From Microbacterium testaceum StLB037 (GTDB taxonomy: Bacteria; Actinomycetota; Actinomycetes; Actinomycetales; Microbacteriaceae), in contig NC_015125.1 of the NCBI RefSeq assembly GCF_000202635.1, positions 2,356,001 through 2,420,000 on the forward strand: DNA of 64,000 nt, given 5' to 3'. Shown here one piece after another: positions 42,598 through 51,424 of this stretch (positions within the stretch are counted from its first letter, which is position 1; every line of letters begins with the position of its first letter). The notes under the pieces are model-generated. The model was not told the origin of the DNA, searched no databases, and worked only from the letters and a program-made list of their open reading frames with translations. The position numbers and the translations under genes are program-made.

Positions 42598-43841
42598 AGT
42601 CCGAGCGTCCGCTCGAGGAACGCGTTGCGGAAGACGCCGCGCGGATCGGCCTCGCGGGCCGCGGCGAGGAAGTCGTCGGCACGGGGGAGCGTCGCGCGGA
42701 CGGCCGCGCCCGGCATGGTGAACGCTTTGCCCCAGTGCGGTCGCACGTCGAACGGCGCCAGGGCGGCCTCGATGTGCGGGAGGACCGCGAGCACACCGTC
42801 GGTGTCGTTGCGCCAGGTGAAGTGGATCGCGAGGACGTCGCGCTGATACGCCGGGCTCAGCCACAGATCGTCGGCGGCGACGGTGCGCAGCTCGGTGACC
42901 AGCAGCTGCGCGTCGAACGCGGGGGCGATCGCCCGCACCGCGGCGAGGGCGTCGCGCGCGGCGGAGAGCGGCACGAAGTACTCGGACTGGATCTCATCGC
43001 CGTCGCTCGGCAGCGCGTCGGCGCGGAAGTGCGGGAGGCGCGTGTGCCAGGGCCCGACGGTTCCGCGCGGGGTCGTGTTGTCGACCGTGCGGATGCGCCC
43101 GAGGTGGATGTCGTCACCGACCGGGCGCCCGCCGAGGTCCTCCACCCACTCCGGTGCGCCCGCGTCGCTCTTGGCCCAGACGAGGTCGTGCGCCGGATCG
43201 CCCCAGGTGGTGAAGACGCTCACGCTGCGAGAACCGCCGAACACCCGCTCCGGGTCACCGGCGATGTCGTCCCACGACACGCCCGTGTACGCCTGCTGCG
43301 TCACCTCGTAGGTCGGCTCCGTCTGCAGCTCGACGGCGGTGACGACACCGAACGCGCCGAGGCTCAGAGCGGCGGCGGGGAACCACGCGTGACCCTGATC
43401 GATGCGGTGCGTGCGGCCGTCGGCATCCAGGATCTCGACCGCGCGGACCGCACTCGACAGGTTGCCGTTCCGGACGCCCGAGCCGTGCGTGCCCGTGGCG
43501 GTGGCGCCCGCGACGGAGATGTGGGGGAGCGAGCCGAGGTTGTGCAGAGCCCGACCCCGGGCCTCGATCACGGGGGCGAGCTGTGCGAAGGTCACGAGTC
43601 CTTCGACGCGCACGCGGTCGTCGACGAGGTCGATGCGCGTCGGCATCCGCTCGAGCGACACGAGAGCCGCCTCGGAGTCGGCGACGTCGTTGAACGTGTG
43701 GCGGGTCGCCTGGACGCGGAGAGTACGGGCGGATGCCACGACCTCGGCGAGCTCGTCGAGATCGGCGGGCAGCAGAACCTCGGTGGCGCGGTAGCGGTGG
43801 TTTCCCGACCACGTGGTGCCGGCAGGTCGTGTCTCGGTCAT
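42594..43841 (-). CDS. Alditol oxidase-like FAD enzyme
   Basis: A 415-residue flavoprotein of the vanillyl-alcohol-oxidase fold. It follows Streptomyces AldO closely in layout: TTWSGNHRYRATEVLLPADL, then the FAD-binding region with His48 (ATRHTFND), where AldO attaches FAD covalently, LGSLPHISVAGATATGTHG, and a C-terminal HFTWRND ... RPHWGKAFTMP. AldO oxidises xylitol and sorbitol at C1 with O2, giving H2O2; that fits the nearby pentose genes and a glutathione peroxidase 1.3 kb away. The final Cys of other family branches is absent, as in AldO. Confidence 0.87.
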   Translation of the reverse strand: MTETRPAGTTWSGNHRYRATEVLLPADLDELAEVVASARTLRVQATRHTFNDVADSEAALVSLERMPTRIDLVDDRVRVEGLVTFAQLAPVIEARGRALHNLGSLPHISVAGATATGTHGSGVRNGNLSSAVRAVEILDADGRTHRIDQGHAWFPAAALSLGAFGVVTAVELQTEPTYEVTQQAYTGVSWDDIAGDPERVFGGSRSVSVFTTWGDPAHDLVWAKSDAGAPEWVEDLGGRPVGDDIHLGRIRTVDNTTPRGTVGPWHTRLPHFRADALPSDGDEIQSEYFVPLSAARDALAAVRAIAPAFDAQLLVTELRTVAADDLWLSPAYQRDVLAIHFTWRNDTDGVLAVLPHIEAALAPFDVRPHWGKAFTMPGAAVRATLPRADDFLAAAREADPRGVFRNAFLERTLGL

Positions 43842-43915
43842 GGTTCTCCTCGCGTCGACGTGTCCATCCTGCCCTGAGCCACCGACATCGGGCGCGGTGC
43901 CGGGATGCCGGGTGC

Positions 43916-45076
43916 TCAGCGCCCCGGGAACAGCTCGGCCTCGAACACGGCCTCCGCCGCCCCCACGAGCAGCCGGTCCTCACCCAGTCCCGCGACCGCG
44001 AGGCGCAGCCCCTCGGCGCACGCGGGCACCGTCTGCGCCCGCACGGCGGCGTCGAGGCCGGCGAGATCGCGCCCCGCCAGGACGGCCAGGAACCCGCCGA
44101 GCACGATGACCGCGGGGTTCAGCACGTTCGCGGCATTCGCCAGCGCCGTCGCGAGGATCCGCCGTTGCCGGTCGACCTCGGCGCTCGCCGCGGGATCGGA
44201 CGTGGATGCCAAGGCGGCGGCCAGGGCCGCATCGTCGCCGCCGTCGAGTCCCACCGCCGCGAGGAGGTGCGCCCGGCTGACCTCGTCCTCGAGCACGCCC
44301 TCCGCCGCCCGCCGGTCGGCCGCGGCGACGATGCCCGGGCGGTTCTGGCCGAACTCTCCGGCGTAACCGCCCGCGCCCCCGAGGGGAGTGCCGCCGACGA
44401 TCACCGCCCCGCCGATTCCGCTCGCGCCGCCATTGAGGTAGACGACGTCGTGTGCGCCGCGCGCGGCGCCGAACAGGTACTCGGCGAGGGCGCCGAGCGC
44501 GGCGTCATTGGCGACGTGGGCGGTCAAGCCGGTGGCATCCGTCATCAGGTCCGGGAGCGGAGCGTCGATCCAGCCGAGGTGCGGGGCCTCGCGGACGAGT
44601 CCGTCGGACGCGCGCACGGGGCCGGGCACGGCGACGCCGACACCGACGATCCGCGCCTCGGCGAGCGGTCCGCGGCTCCAGGTCGCGACGGTCTCGGCGA
44701 CCAGCGCTGCCGTGCGTTCGGGCGTCAGCAGGGACCGTTGCTCACGGCGCTCGCGGGCGACGATGGTGCCGTCGAGGGCGATGGCGCCGATGTCGAGGGC
44801 GTCGACCTCGGGGTTCGCGGCGACCGCGACCACGCGCGGGTCGGGGACGACGATCGGCGACGGGCGTCCGACACGGCCCTGCGCGTCGGACGCGCGCTCC
44901 ACGACGAGTCCCGCGCGCTGCAGCTCTCCGACGAGATCGGCGATGGTCGAGCGGTTCAGTCCCGTGGCCTCGGTGAGCGCGGCGCGCGAGCGCGGACCCT
45001 CGCGATGCACCGTGCGCAGCACGAGCGACAGGTTGGCGCGGCGCATGCCGTCGCCGCGGGTGCCCGCTGTGGCCAT
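43916..45076 (-). CDS. ROK-family transcriptional regulator (XylR-like)
   Basis: A 386-residue regulator: a MarR/ROK winged HTH at about 12-65 (RRANLSLVLRTVHREGPRSRAALTEATG...), then an actin-like sugar-kinase fold with GVGVAVPGPV and GGAGGYAGEFG. The Cys-rich zinc motif (CxCGxxGC) that normally follows is missing: the sequence runs QNRPGIVAAADRRAAEGVLEDEVS, so the zinc site has been lost while the following E-x-E is kept. ROK repressors usually sense xylose or glucose; xylA with a palindrome over its promoter lies 2.3 kb away, making it a candidate target. Divergent from the glutathione peroxidase gene. Confidence 0.85.
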   Translation of the reverse strand: MATAGTRGDGMRRANLSLVLRTVHREGPRSRAALTEATGLNRSTIADLVGELQRAGLVVERASDAQGRVGRPSPIVVPDPRVVAVAANPEVDALDIGAIALDGTIVARERREQRSLLTPERTAALVAETVATWSRGPLAEARIVGVGVAVPGPVRASDGLVREAPHLGWIDAPLPDLMTDATGLTAHVANDAALGALAEYLFGAARGAHDVVYLNGGASGIGGAVIVGGTPLGGAGGYAGEFGQNRPGIVAAADRRAAEGVLEDEVSRAHLLAAVGLDGGDDAALAAALASTSDPAASAEVDRQRRILATALANAANVLNPAVIVLGGFLAVLAGRDLAGLDAAVRAQTVPACAEGLRLAVAGLGEDRLLVGAAEAVFEAELFPGR

Positions 45077-45172
45077 TGGTCCACTGTGCCACGAGCCGCG
45101 CGATCTCTCGGTGCGGCGCGGAAGGGTCGGGATTCCCACCCCGGTCAAAATCCGCGGTGCCAGGATGGATCC

Positions 45173-45658
45173 ATGGACCTTTCCGGCATCCCGATCACGA
45201 CCATCCGCGGCGAGCAGACGACTTTCGGTGACCTCACCGACGGAAAGGCCGCCCTCGTCGTCAATGTCGCGTCGCGCTGCGGCCTCGCGGGGCAGTACGA
45301 GACGCTCGAGGCGCTGCACAAGCGCTACGCGGACCGTGGGTTCACGGTCATCGGCTTCCCCAGCAACCAGTTCCTCCAGGAGCTCAGCGATGAGGACAAG
45401 ATCGCGGAGTACTGCTCGGCGACGTGGGGCGTGACCTTCCCGATGTCGGAGAAGGTGAAGCTCAACGGGCGCAACGCGCACCCGCTGTACAAGGAGCTCA
45501 CCTCGACTCCGGATGCCGAGGGCAAGACGGGCCGCATCTCGTGGAACTTCGAGAAGTTCGTCGTCGCCCCCGACGGTCGCGTGACCCGCTTCAGCCCGCG
45601 GACGCTCCCCGACGCCCCCGAGGTCGTCGCGGCGATCGAGGACGCGCTGCCGCGCTGA
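45173..45658 (+). CDS. Glutathione peroxidase-family thiol peroxidase
   Basis: A 161-residue cytosolic peroxidase: NVASRCGLAGQYETLEALH with peroxidatic Cys36, GFPSNQFLQEL (catalytic Gln) and ISWNFEKFVV (catalytic Trp). The length and the Cys (not selenocysteine) are standard for bacteria; since actinobacteria use mycothiol, thioredoxin is the more likely reductant. A CAGGAT box 6 nt before the ATG could be a leaderless -10. It could remove peroxide made by the nearby alditol oxidase. Confidence 0.92.
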   Translation: MDLSGIPITTIRGEQTTFGDLTDGKAALVVNVASRCGLAGQYETLEALHKRYADRGFTVIGFPSNQFLQELSDEDKIAEYCSATWGVTFPMSEKVKLNGRNAHPLYKELTSTPDAEGKTGRISWNFEKFVVAPDGRVTRFSPRTLPDAPEVVAAIEDALPR

Positions 45659-45677
45659 GCGCAGCGGTGCGCGTCGG

Positions 45678-45683
45678 TATCCT
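45678..45683 (+). promoter_or_regulatory. Candidate -10 box of a leaderless promoter
   Basis: TATCCT 6 nt before ATG 45690; transcription would begin at the start codon. Confidence 0.4.
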
Positions 45684-45689
45684 GACGCC

Positions 45690-46586
45690 ATGATCGATGC
45701 CGTCGTCCTGGTCTCCGGCGGAGCCGCCGTCACGCCCTACACCGACACGGAGCACGCTGCGGCGTCGGGTCTGGCGGCGGGCAACACGATGACCGCCCTC
45801 CGCGCGCACTTCCTCGATCGCGGCATCCGCGTCTTCACCGCTCCAGCCCGGATCGGTGCGGGAGAGGTGCGGGAGGATGCCGGGTGGCAGGGGTTCTCCG
45901 ATGTCCCCGTCGTGCTGCCGGCCGAGGTGACGATCAATGCGGTCGGTCGTGTCGACGACGCCGGCGTGGCGCTCGCCGGGTTCCTCCGATGGCTCGCCGC
46001 GGAGGCGGGCGTGGACAGCGTCGCCCTCGTCGGTCACTCGATGGGCGGGCTCTTCTCGCGCGCCGCGATCCGTGAGCTCGGCGACCACGGCCCGCGGGTC
46101 GAGCACCTCGTGACGCTCGGGACCCCGTGGGACGGTTCGGTGCTCGGCGACCTGCTGGACGACGAGATCACCGAGGACGACGCGCACGGCGACCCGGCGA
46201 CGCTGCAGATCTTCGCCGAGGCGCGCCCCTACGCCGACGCGAACTCCGAGGGCGCCGCGGCCGAGGTGTCGCGCCGTTTCCTGCGCGGCTGGAACGACGC
46301 GCAGGCGGGGGTGCTCGACGGCATCCCCGTGACCGCGATCGGGGCGGGGTACTTCTCCGCGGCGAGCGATCCGGCGCAGCTGTGGCCGCACGACGGTCTC
46401 GTCTCGCTCACCAGCGGACGGGCCGACGAGGTGCCCGCCGCGGTGCTGCCACTCGTCGAGCGGCACGCGTTCCCCGACCACGTGCACAGCATCTTCTTCG
46501 CCGCGGCTTTCGGCCTGCCGTGGGAGCGTGCGTTGACCTGGGATCCGGCGGTGTTCGCCGTGGTGGACAGCGCGCTGGGGCTCTGA
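45690..46586 (+). CDS. Lipase/esterase-like alpha/beta-hydrolase
   Basis: A 298-residue protein. VALVGHSMGGLFSRAAIREL (111-130) holds the nucleophile Ser117 in G-H-S-M-G, followed by LVTLGTPWDGS, the pattern of bacterial triacylglycerol lipases and PGAP1-type esterases. DGLVSLTSG probably supplies the Asp and HAFPDHVHS the His. No signal peptide is evident (MIDAVVLVSGG), so it is probably cytosolic. Substrate unknown. Likely leaderless (TATCCT at -12). Convergent with vapC, 10 nt away. Confidence 0.8.
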   Translation: MIDAVVLVSGGAAVTPYTDTEHAAASGLAAGNTMTALRAHFLDRGIRVFTAPARIGAGEVREDAGWQGFSDVPVVLPAEVTINAVGRVDDAGVALAGFLRWLAAEAGVDSVALVGHSMGGLFSRAAIRELGDHGPRVEHLVTLGTPWDGSVLGDLLDDEITEDDAHGDPATLQIFAEARPYADANSEGAAAEVSRRFLRGWNDAQAGVLDGIPVTAIGAGYFSAASDPAQLWPHDGLVSLTSGRADEVPAAVLPLVERHAFPDHVHSIFFAAAFGLPWERALTWDPAVFAVVDSALGL

Positions 46587-46596
46587 CGCGGGCGCG

Positions 46597-47010
46597 TCAG
46601 AGCGTCGGGGCGACGAACTCGTGAGCGAGGTCGCTCACGGCGGCGATGTGATCGAAGTCGTGGTCGGCGCTGAGGATGGTCGCATCGTTGGCGATCGCGT
46701 AGGCGGCGATCAGGATGTCCACCGCGCCCGCGGCGCGTACGAGTCCGGCGTTCCACAGCGCGGATTGGATGCCGACGGCGAGTGACTCGTCAGGTGCGCG
46801 CTCCAGCGGGAAGCCGAGCGATATCTGCTCGAGGTAGTGCGCATGCTCCTCGGGTGAGCGGGCGCTGTGGCAGAACTCCAACACCTGGGGAGGGCACGTG
46901 ACGAAGAGGTCCGACGGAGAGCGGGCGATTCTGTCGAGCCGCGTTCGGATGGCGGGGTCGCCCGAAGCCAAGCGTGCCCAGACCGAGTTGTCGACCAGGT
47001 AGTCCGTCAC
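46597..47010 (-). CDS. vapC: PIN-domain toxin, VapC family
   Basis: A 137-residue PIN ribonuclease from GTG 47010. The acidic residues of the active site are in [10 protein letters not shown] (Asp7), [20 protein letters not shown] and SADHDFDHI. The GTG overlaps the antitoxin stop (GTGA at 47007-47010), the usual coupling in type II toxin-antitoxin pairs. It is expected to cut tRNA or mRNA when the antitoxin is degraded. Confidence 0.9.
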   Translation of the reverse strand: MTDYLVDNSVWARLASGDPAIRTRLDRIARSPSDLFVTCPPQVLEFCHSARSPEEHAHYLEQISLGFPLERAPDESLAVGIQSALWNAGLVRAAGAVDILIAAYAIANDATILSADHDFDHIAAVSDLAHEFVAPTL

Positions 47011-47213
47011 GGGGTCGGAGCGGTGACAGGCGAATCCAGTTCGGCTTCGAGGTCGGTGAGCCCGGCGATTCCGGCGATCATCGCGTCTTTCTGCTTCGAT
47101 GCGATGAGCCGACGGAGAGCGAGGTCGAGGACCGCGCGGTTGGAAGGCTCGCCGGTGAGGATGCGCGCGCGTTCGATGAGTCGTGGGTCGAGATCGACGC
47201 TGGTGACTGCCAT
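47007..47213 (-). CDS. vapB: Antitoxin, VapB family
   Basis: A 68-residue protein. [20 protein letters not shown] followed by [15 protein letters not shown] is a ribbon-helix-helix/Arc-like DNA-binding antitoxin of the VapB2 type ('type II toxin-antitoxin VapB'). The C-terminal tail ([16 protein letters not shown]) should block the PIN active site. A palindrome at 47231-47246 lies just upstream over the probable promoter, consistent with autorepression. Confidence 0.88.
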   Translation of the reverse strand: MAVTSVDLDPRLIERARILTGEPSNRAVLDLALRRLIASKQKDAMIAGIAGLTDLEAELDSPVTAPTP

Positions 47214-47230
47214 GAGCGGCTCCCTTCGAT

Positions 47231-47246
47231 ATATAACTCAGTATAT
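47231..47246. promoter_or_regulatory. vapBC operator/promoter palindrome
   Basis: ATATA-ACTCAG-TATAT, an A/T-only inverted repeat 18 nt upstream of vapB in very GC-rich surroundings. On the minus strand TATACT or TATATC can serve as -10. An RHH antitoxin would bind here. Confidence 0.55.
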
Positions 47247-47266
47247 GCCCGACCGGGCCTTCGGGG

Positions 47267-47294
47267 CTGGACGTTGTGGCATCCGGGGTATATG
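47267..47294 (+). promoter_or_regulatory. xylA promoter
   Basis: CTGGAC (47267-47272), 16 nt, TATATG (47289-47294). The palindrome at 47293-47309 overlaps its -10 and start site. Confidence 0.45.
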
Positions 47295-47309
47295 TTGTGA
47301 ACACCAACA
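47293..47309. promoter_or_regulatory. Operator palindrome in front of xylA
   Basis: TGTTGTGAACACCAACA: perfect TGTTG/CAACA arms 7 nt apart with extra inner symmetry (GTG/CAC). It overlaps the probable -10 and start point of xylA, the position of a repressor. The ROK protein encoded at 43916-45076 is the nearest candidate binder. Confidence 0.6.
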
Positions 47310-47361
47310 AACCCGCCGTGCGTCACCGCGCACTCGTGCGTCTCCATGCGAAGGAGCAGGA

Positions 47362-48549
47362 ATGCCCACCCCTACCCGCGATGACAAGTTCTCGTTCGGA
47401 CTCTGGACCGTCGGCTACAACGGCACCGACCCGTTCGGCGGACCGACCCGTGAGCCCCTCGATGTCGTCCACGTCGTCGAGAAGCTCGCCGAGCTCGGTG
47501 CCTACGGCCTGACGTTCCACGACGACGACCTCTTCGCCTTCGGCTCGACCGACGCCGAGCGTCAGACCCAGATCGACCGCCTCAAGGGGGCGATGAAGGA
47601 CACCGGCATCATCACGCCGATGGTGACCACCAACCTCTTCTCGGCTCCCGTCTTCAAGGACGGTGGCTTCACGTCGAACGACCGTCAGGTGCGTCGTTTC
47701 GCCTTGCGCAAGGTGCTGCGCAACCTCGACCTCGCCGCCGAGCTCGGCGCGAAGACGTTCGTCATGTGGGGCGGCCGCGAGGGCGCCGAGTACGACTCCG
47801 CGAAGGACATCCGTCAGGCTCTCGAGCGCTACCGCGAGGCCGTCAACCTGCTCGGCGACTACGTCACCGACAAGGGCTACGACATCCGCTTCGCCATCGA
47901 ACCCAAGCCGAACGAGCCCCGCGGCGACATCCTGCTGCCCACCCTCGGTCACGCGATCGCGTTCATCGACTCGCTCGAGCGCCCCGAGCTCGTGGGCCTG
48001 AACCCCGAGGTCGGCCACGAGCAGATGGCGGGCCTGAACTTCGCCGCGGGCATCGCCCAGGCGCTGTACCACGGCAAGCTCTTCCACATCGACCTCAACG
48101 GTCAGCGCGGCATCAAGTACGACCAGGACCTCGTGTTCGGCCACGGTGACCTGCACAACGCCTTCGCCCTCGTCGATCTGCTCGAGAACGGCGGCCCCGG
48201 CGGCGTCCCCGCGTACGACGGCCCCCGTCACTTCGACTACAAGCCCTCGCGCACCGAGGACGAGACCGGCGTCTGGGACTCGGTCTCGGCCAACATGAAC
48301 ACCTACCTGCTGCTCAAGGAGCGCGCCGCGGCCTTCCGTGCCGACCCCGAGGTGCAGGAGGCGCTCGAGGCCGCCAAGGTGTTCGAGCTCGCGCAGCCCA
48401 CGCTGAACGAGGGCGAGACCTACGACGACTTCCTCGCCGACCGCTCGGCGTACGAGGACTTCGACGCCGACGCGTACCTCGGCGGCAAGGGCTTCGGCTT
48501 CGTCCGTCTGCAGCAGCTCGCCACCGAGCACCTGCTCGGCGCGCGCTGA
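47362..48549 (+). CDS. xylA: Xylose isomerase
   Basis: A 395-residue enzyme (actinobacterial class I length) converting D-xylose to D-xylulose. A strong AAGGAG lies 7 nt before ATG 47362. Signature residues: [13 protein letters not shown] (catalytic His and Asp), [24 protein letters not shown] (metal Glu), [14 protein letters not shown] and [20 protein letters not shown] (metal Asp/His and Lys). It needs Mg, Mn or Co. xylB follows after a spacer with two hairpin repeats. Confidence 0.97.
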   Translation: MPTPTRDDKFSFGLWTVGYNGTDPFGGPTREPLDVVHVVEKLAELGAYGLTFHDDDLFAFGSTDAERQTQIDRLKGAMKDTGIITPMVTTNLFSAPVFKDGGFTSNDRQVRRFALRKVLRNLDLAAELGAKTFVMWGGREGAEYDSAKDIRQALERYREAVNLLGDYVTDKGYDIRFAIEPKPNEPRGDILLPTLGHAIAFIDSLERPELVGLNPEVGHEQMAGLNFAAGIAQALYHGKLFHIDLNGQRGIKYDQDLVFGHGDLHNAFALVDLLENGGPGGVPAYDGPRHFDYKPSRTEDETGVWDSVSANMNTYLLLKERAAAFRADPEVQEALEAAKVFELAQPTLNEGETYDDFLADRSAYEDFDADAYLGGKGFGFVRLQQLATEHLLGAR

Positions 48550-48631
48550 GTCCCGCGGGGGCCCGGATGCCACGGCATCCGGCCCCCGAACCGCTTTCGC
48601 AGCGGCCGGCGCGTGGCATCCCGCTCCCTCG

Positions 48632-48690
48632 CTGAGTGTCCAAAACACCCGGACGGCTGCGGAAAGCGTCCGGGTGTCGTGGACACTCAG
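48632..48690. repeat. Intergenic hairpin repeat, copy 1
   Basis: A 59-nt element: 24-nt arms at 48632-48655 and 48667-48690, two mismatches, loop of 11 nt. The arm core is GTGTCCAAAACACCCGGACG. It matches copies at 48778 and 60880. Confidence 0.85.
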
Positions 48691-48777
48691 CCGGCATCGC
48701 GACCCGGCACCGGTGGCATCCGCGCTGTCGGGGATCACGAGTGCGTTCGGTTCGAGGGGCCCTCGGGCCTCCCCGTT

Positions 48778-48833
48778 GAGTGTCCAAAACACCCGGACGG
48801 ACCGCGAAGGCGTCCCGGGTGTCTTGGACACTC
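48778..48833. repeat. Intergenic hairpin repeat, copy 2
   Basis: Left arm 48778-48799, right arm 48811-48833 with one extra C that bulges. Same arm core as copy 1, 146 bp away and in the same orientation. Confidence 0.83.
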
Positions 48834-48918
48834 GACCGGGGGAACCCCGCAGCGACGCTGAACGCATCACAGACCACAGCCCGCGCCGAAGAAGGCGCGG
48901 CGGACAGAAGGGCAGAGC

Positions 48919-50310
48919 ATGGCGCTCGTCATGGGAGTCGATTCGTCGACGCAGTCGTGCAAGGTCGTCGTCGTCGACGCCGAGACCGGGCGCGTGGTGC
49001 GCGAGGGGCGCGCGTCGCACCCGTCCGGAACGTCGGTCGACCCGGAAGCCTGGTGGACCGCGCTGCAGGATGCCATCGGCCAGGCCGGCGGCCTCGATGA
49101 CGTCGCGGCGGTGTCGATCGCGGGTCAGCAGCACGGCATGGTCGTGCTCGACGCCGACGGCGCCGTGATCCGCGACGCCCTGCTGTGGAATGACACGCGC
49201 TCGGCGCAGGCCGCGCGTGACCTGATCGACGAGGTGGGTGCCGCGGAGTACGCCGAGCGGACCGGGGCGGTGCCGGTGGCCTCGTTCACGGGCACGAAGC
49301 TGCGGTGGCTGCGGGATGCCGAGCCCGACAACGCCGCGCGCGTGGCCGCGGTCGCCCTGCCGCACGACTGGCTCACCTGGCGTCTGCGCGGCTTCGGACC
49401 CGGCAACGCCGTGCTGGAGGAGCTCGTGACCGATCGGTCCGACGCCTCCGGCACCGCCTACTGGGGCGCCGACGGGTACGACCTCGATCTCTTCACGCGC
49501 GCTCTCGGCCACGAGGCCGTGCTTCCCCGGGTCCTCGGGCCGTGGGAGAGCGCGGGGACCCTGCCCGGCGGTGCTCTCGTGGGACCGGGAGCGGGCGACA
49601 ACGCCGGAGCTGCTCTCGGGCTCGGCGCCGGAGTGGGGGACGTCGTCGTCTCGCTCGGGACGTCGGGCACGGTCTTCGCCGTCGCCGATGCCCCGACCCG
49701 TGACACCACCGGAACGGTGGCCGGTTTCGCGGACGCGACGGGGAAGTTCCTCCCGCTGGTCGCGACCCTCAACGCGGCGCGCGTGCCCGACGCCTTCGCC
49801 GGACTTCTCGGTGTCACGCACGACGAACTCGGCGCCCTCGCGCTCGAGGCCGAGCCCGGTGCCGGCGGGGTCGTGCTGGTGCCGTGGTTCGAGGGGGAGC
49901 GGACCCCCAATCTGCCCCAGGCGCAGGCGTCGCTGACGGGCCTGACCCTGGCATCCACGAACCGGCCGAACTTCGCGCGCGCGGCGATCGAGGGCATGCT
50001 GAGCGGACTCGCGGTGGGGCTCGAGGCGATCCAGGCGCACGGTGTCGAGGTGCAGCGCATCTTGCTGATCGGCGGGGCCGCGGCCAACGACGGGGTGGCG
50101 CGCATCGCCGCTCAGGTGTTCGACGCCGAGATCGTCGTGCCCGCCGCGGGTGAGTACGTCGCTCTCGGTGCCGCGCGTCAGGCGGCCGGAGTGCTTGCCG
50201 GTGGCCCGGTCGACTGGACCGTGGCGACGACGCGGGCCGTCGATCCCGATCATCGACCCGCGATCCGCGAGCGGTACGACGTCGTGGCGGCGCTTCGCGC
50301 GCAGGAGTGA
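48919..50310 (+). CDS. xylB: Xylulokinase
   Basis: A 463-residue FGGY kinase phosphorylating D-xylulose to D-xylulose-5-phosphate. [13 protein letters not shown] (8-20) is the ATP phosphate-1 loop; [17 protein letters not shown] and LTWRLRGF fit xylulose binding, and the adenosine region has [25 protein letters not shown] and [12 protein letters not shown]. Length is typical. It follows xylA and completes entry of xylose into the pentose phosphate pathway. Confidence 0.94.
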   Translation: MALVMGVDSSTQSCKVVVVDAETGRVVREGRASHPSGTSVDPEAWWTALQDAIGQAGGLDDVAAVSIAGQQHGMVVLDADGAVIRDALLWNDTRSAQAARDLIDEVGAAEYAERTGAVPVASFTGTKLRWLRDAEPDNAARVAAVALPHDWLTWRLRGFGPGNAVLEELVTDRSDASGTAYWGADGYDLDLFTRALGHEAVLPRVLGPWESAGTLPGGALVGPGAGDNAGAALGLGAGVGDVVVSLGTSGTVFAVADAPTRDTTGTVAGFADATGKFLPLVATLNAARVPDAFAGLLGVTHDELGALALEAEPGAGGVVLVPWFEGERTPNLPQAQASLTGLTLASTNRPNFARAAIEGMLSGLAVGLEAIQAHGVEVQRILLIGGAAANDGVARIAAQVFDAEIVVPAAGEYVALGAARQAAGVLAGGPVDWTVATTRAVDPDHRPAIRERYDVVAALRAQE

Positions 50311-50351
50311 TCCACCGCGTCAACGCCCTCGTGCCCGGGTGCGGCCCTGCG

Positions 50352-50357
50352 TAGCGT
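50352..50357 (+). promoter_or_regulatory. Candidate -10 box of a leaderless promoter
   Basis: TAGCGT 6 nt before ATG 50364 of the small protein. Confidence 0.35.
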
Positions 50358-50363
50358 CCCACC

Positions 50364-50513
50364 ATGCCCCGAATCCGCCTGGACGCCCCCACCTTCCACC
50401 GCGATGTCGAGGTCGATGTCGCCACGGACCTCGTCGAAGCGGAAGGGATGACGTGGGTGCGTGACGGCGAGGTCGATGGCCTCCCGCGCTACCTTCCCGC
50501 CGCCGCGGGCTGA
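50364..50513 (+). CDS. Small unknown protein (49 residues)
   Basis: A 50-codon frame with genome-typical codon use: MPRIRLDAPTFHRDVEVD, then EGMTWVRDGEVDGLPRYLPA. Acidic, one likely beta-rich domain. The TAGCGT box at leaderless spacing supports expression. The 3' end overlaps the convergent gene by 25 nt. No family is recognised. Confidence 0.5.
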   Translation: MPRIRLDAPTFHRDVEVDVATDLVEAEGMTWVRDGEVDGLPRYLPAAAG

Positions 50514-51358
50514 TCCGTCGGCGTCCGGAGCTCCGCGTCGTCCAGCTGCACGCGGACGTAGGACGGCTGCCGCGCCGCCCGCACCCACGCGTACGACTCC
50601 GCGCCCGGGACCGGACGTCGTACGGCGTCGAACCGCAATCCGCGGGCGTCCTGGTCCGGGTCCAGATGCAGCTCGAGTCGGGCGAACGGATGCCACGGCC
50701 CCACGGCCGTGGCATGGCCGAGGGTGAGGACCCAGGCGGTGTCCCTCGCGCCGGTGACCTTCCGAGGGTCCGTCGCCGGAGGTCGTCCCGCCGAGGTGCG
50801 GGCGATGAAGAGGACGGGTCCGCGCGCGCCGCGGAAGGGCAGGAGCGTGCCCAATCGCGCCCGCTCCGCGCGCCGTCGAGGCAGGAGCGCGAACCGCGCG
50901 GGGACGTTCCATCCCGTCGAGGCGAGCTCGATGTCGGCGACGGCGCGGCTTGCGGCTGTCGCACCGCTCAGCGATGCGCGCCTTCCGCCGGTTCGTCCCC
51001 GTTCGAGGATCCCGTCATCCGGGTCGGGCCCCTCCCCGCCCCGGCGCGCCCACGCCTGGACATCGATGCGGAGCGCGAGCCCGATGATGTCGGGAAGCGG
51101 CGCAGGCAGCCCCACCGACCGCGACACCCGCGCGACGACCGGCACCGGGCCCGGCGGGGCGTCGTCGACGAACGACACGCCGGCGGGGGCGGCATCCGGA
51201 ATCCACCGCATCTCCCCGCGCAGCACGACTCCCCGGCTGTGGATGGGGCGCGGCGGGCGGAGCCTTTGCAGGAGGCTGAATCCGCTCGCGAGCAGGGACC
51301 CGAGCGCGCGCGCGACGGGGGAGCGGTGCAGGGGCGGGATGCCGGTGGGCGCGGTCAT
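50489..51358 (-). CDS. Conserved unknown protein, possibly catalase-fold related
   Basis: A 289-residue protein from ATG 51358. IHSRGVVLRGEMRW, VARVSRSVGLPAPLPDIIGLALRI and GPVLFIARTSAG recall the beta-barrel core of the catalase/SrpA-like haem family (HSRG near the N-terminus and a 'sRs.G.p...pD..GlA.r' block), but the distal His-Asn pair and proximal Tyr cannot be assigned with confidence. No membrane segment. It may be a haem-binding oxidase or a degenerate relative. Divergent from the LacI regulator. Confidence 0.6.
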   Translation of the reverse strand: MTAPTGIPPLHRSPVARALGSLLASGFSLLQRLRPPRPIHSRGVVLRGEMRWIPDAAPAGVSFVDDAPPGPVPVVARVSRSVGLPAPLPDIIGLALRIDVQAWARRGGEGPDPDDGILERGRTGGRRASLSGATAASRAVADIELASTGWNVPARFALLPRRRAERARLGTLLPFRGARGPVLFIARTSAGRPPATDPRKVTGARDTAWVLTLGHATAVGPWHPFARLELHLDPDQDARGLRFDAVRRPVPGAESYAWVRAARQPSYVRVQLDDAELRTPTDQPAAAGR

Positions 51359-51410
51359 GCTCCCAGGGCACCTCGAACACCCGGCGGCGGCCGAGGGGGT
51401 TGCGCGCCGC

Positions 51411-51416
51411 TACTGT
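51411..51416 (+). promoter_or_regulatory. Candidate -10 box of the lacI-like gene
   Basis: TACTGT 8 nt before ATG 51425; a near-leaderless message is expected. Confidence 0.35.
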
Positions 51417-51424
51417 GAGGGACC

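Larger units (their letters stand above)
48550..48918. other. xylA-xylB spacer with two hairpin repeats
   Basis: This 369-base spacer holds two copies of the repeat described at 48632 and 48778 and no supported gene. The xylB Shine-Dalgarno-like GAAGG lies just before ATG 48919. A separate xylB promoter is not evident, so the hairpins may tune xylB expression relative to xylA. Confidence 0.6.

Noticed and set aside
42594..43841. L-gulonolactone oxidase call for the FAD enzyme
   Set aside because: The sequence follows the AldO pattern along its length (ISVAGATATGTHG, RPHWGKAFTMP), so alditol oxidase fits better, though lactone oxidase activity cannot be excluded.
47323..50253. 976-codon minus-strand frame over xylA-xylB
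   Set aside because: Shadow of xylA and xylB; it also crosses the hairpin repeats, which gives it a false repeated motif.
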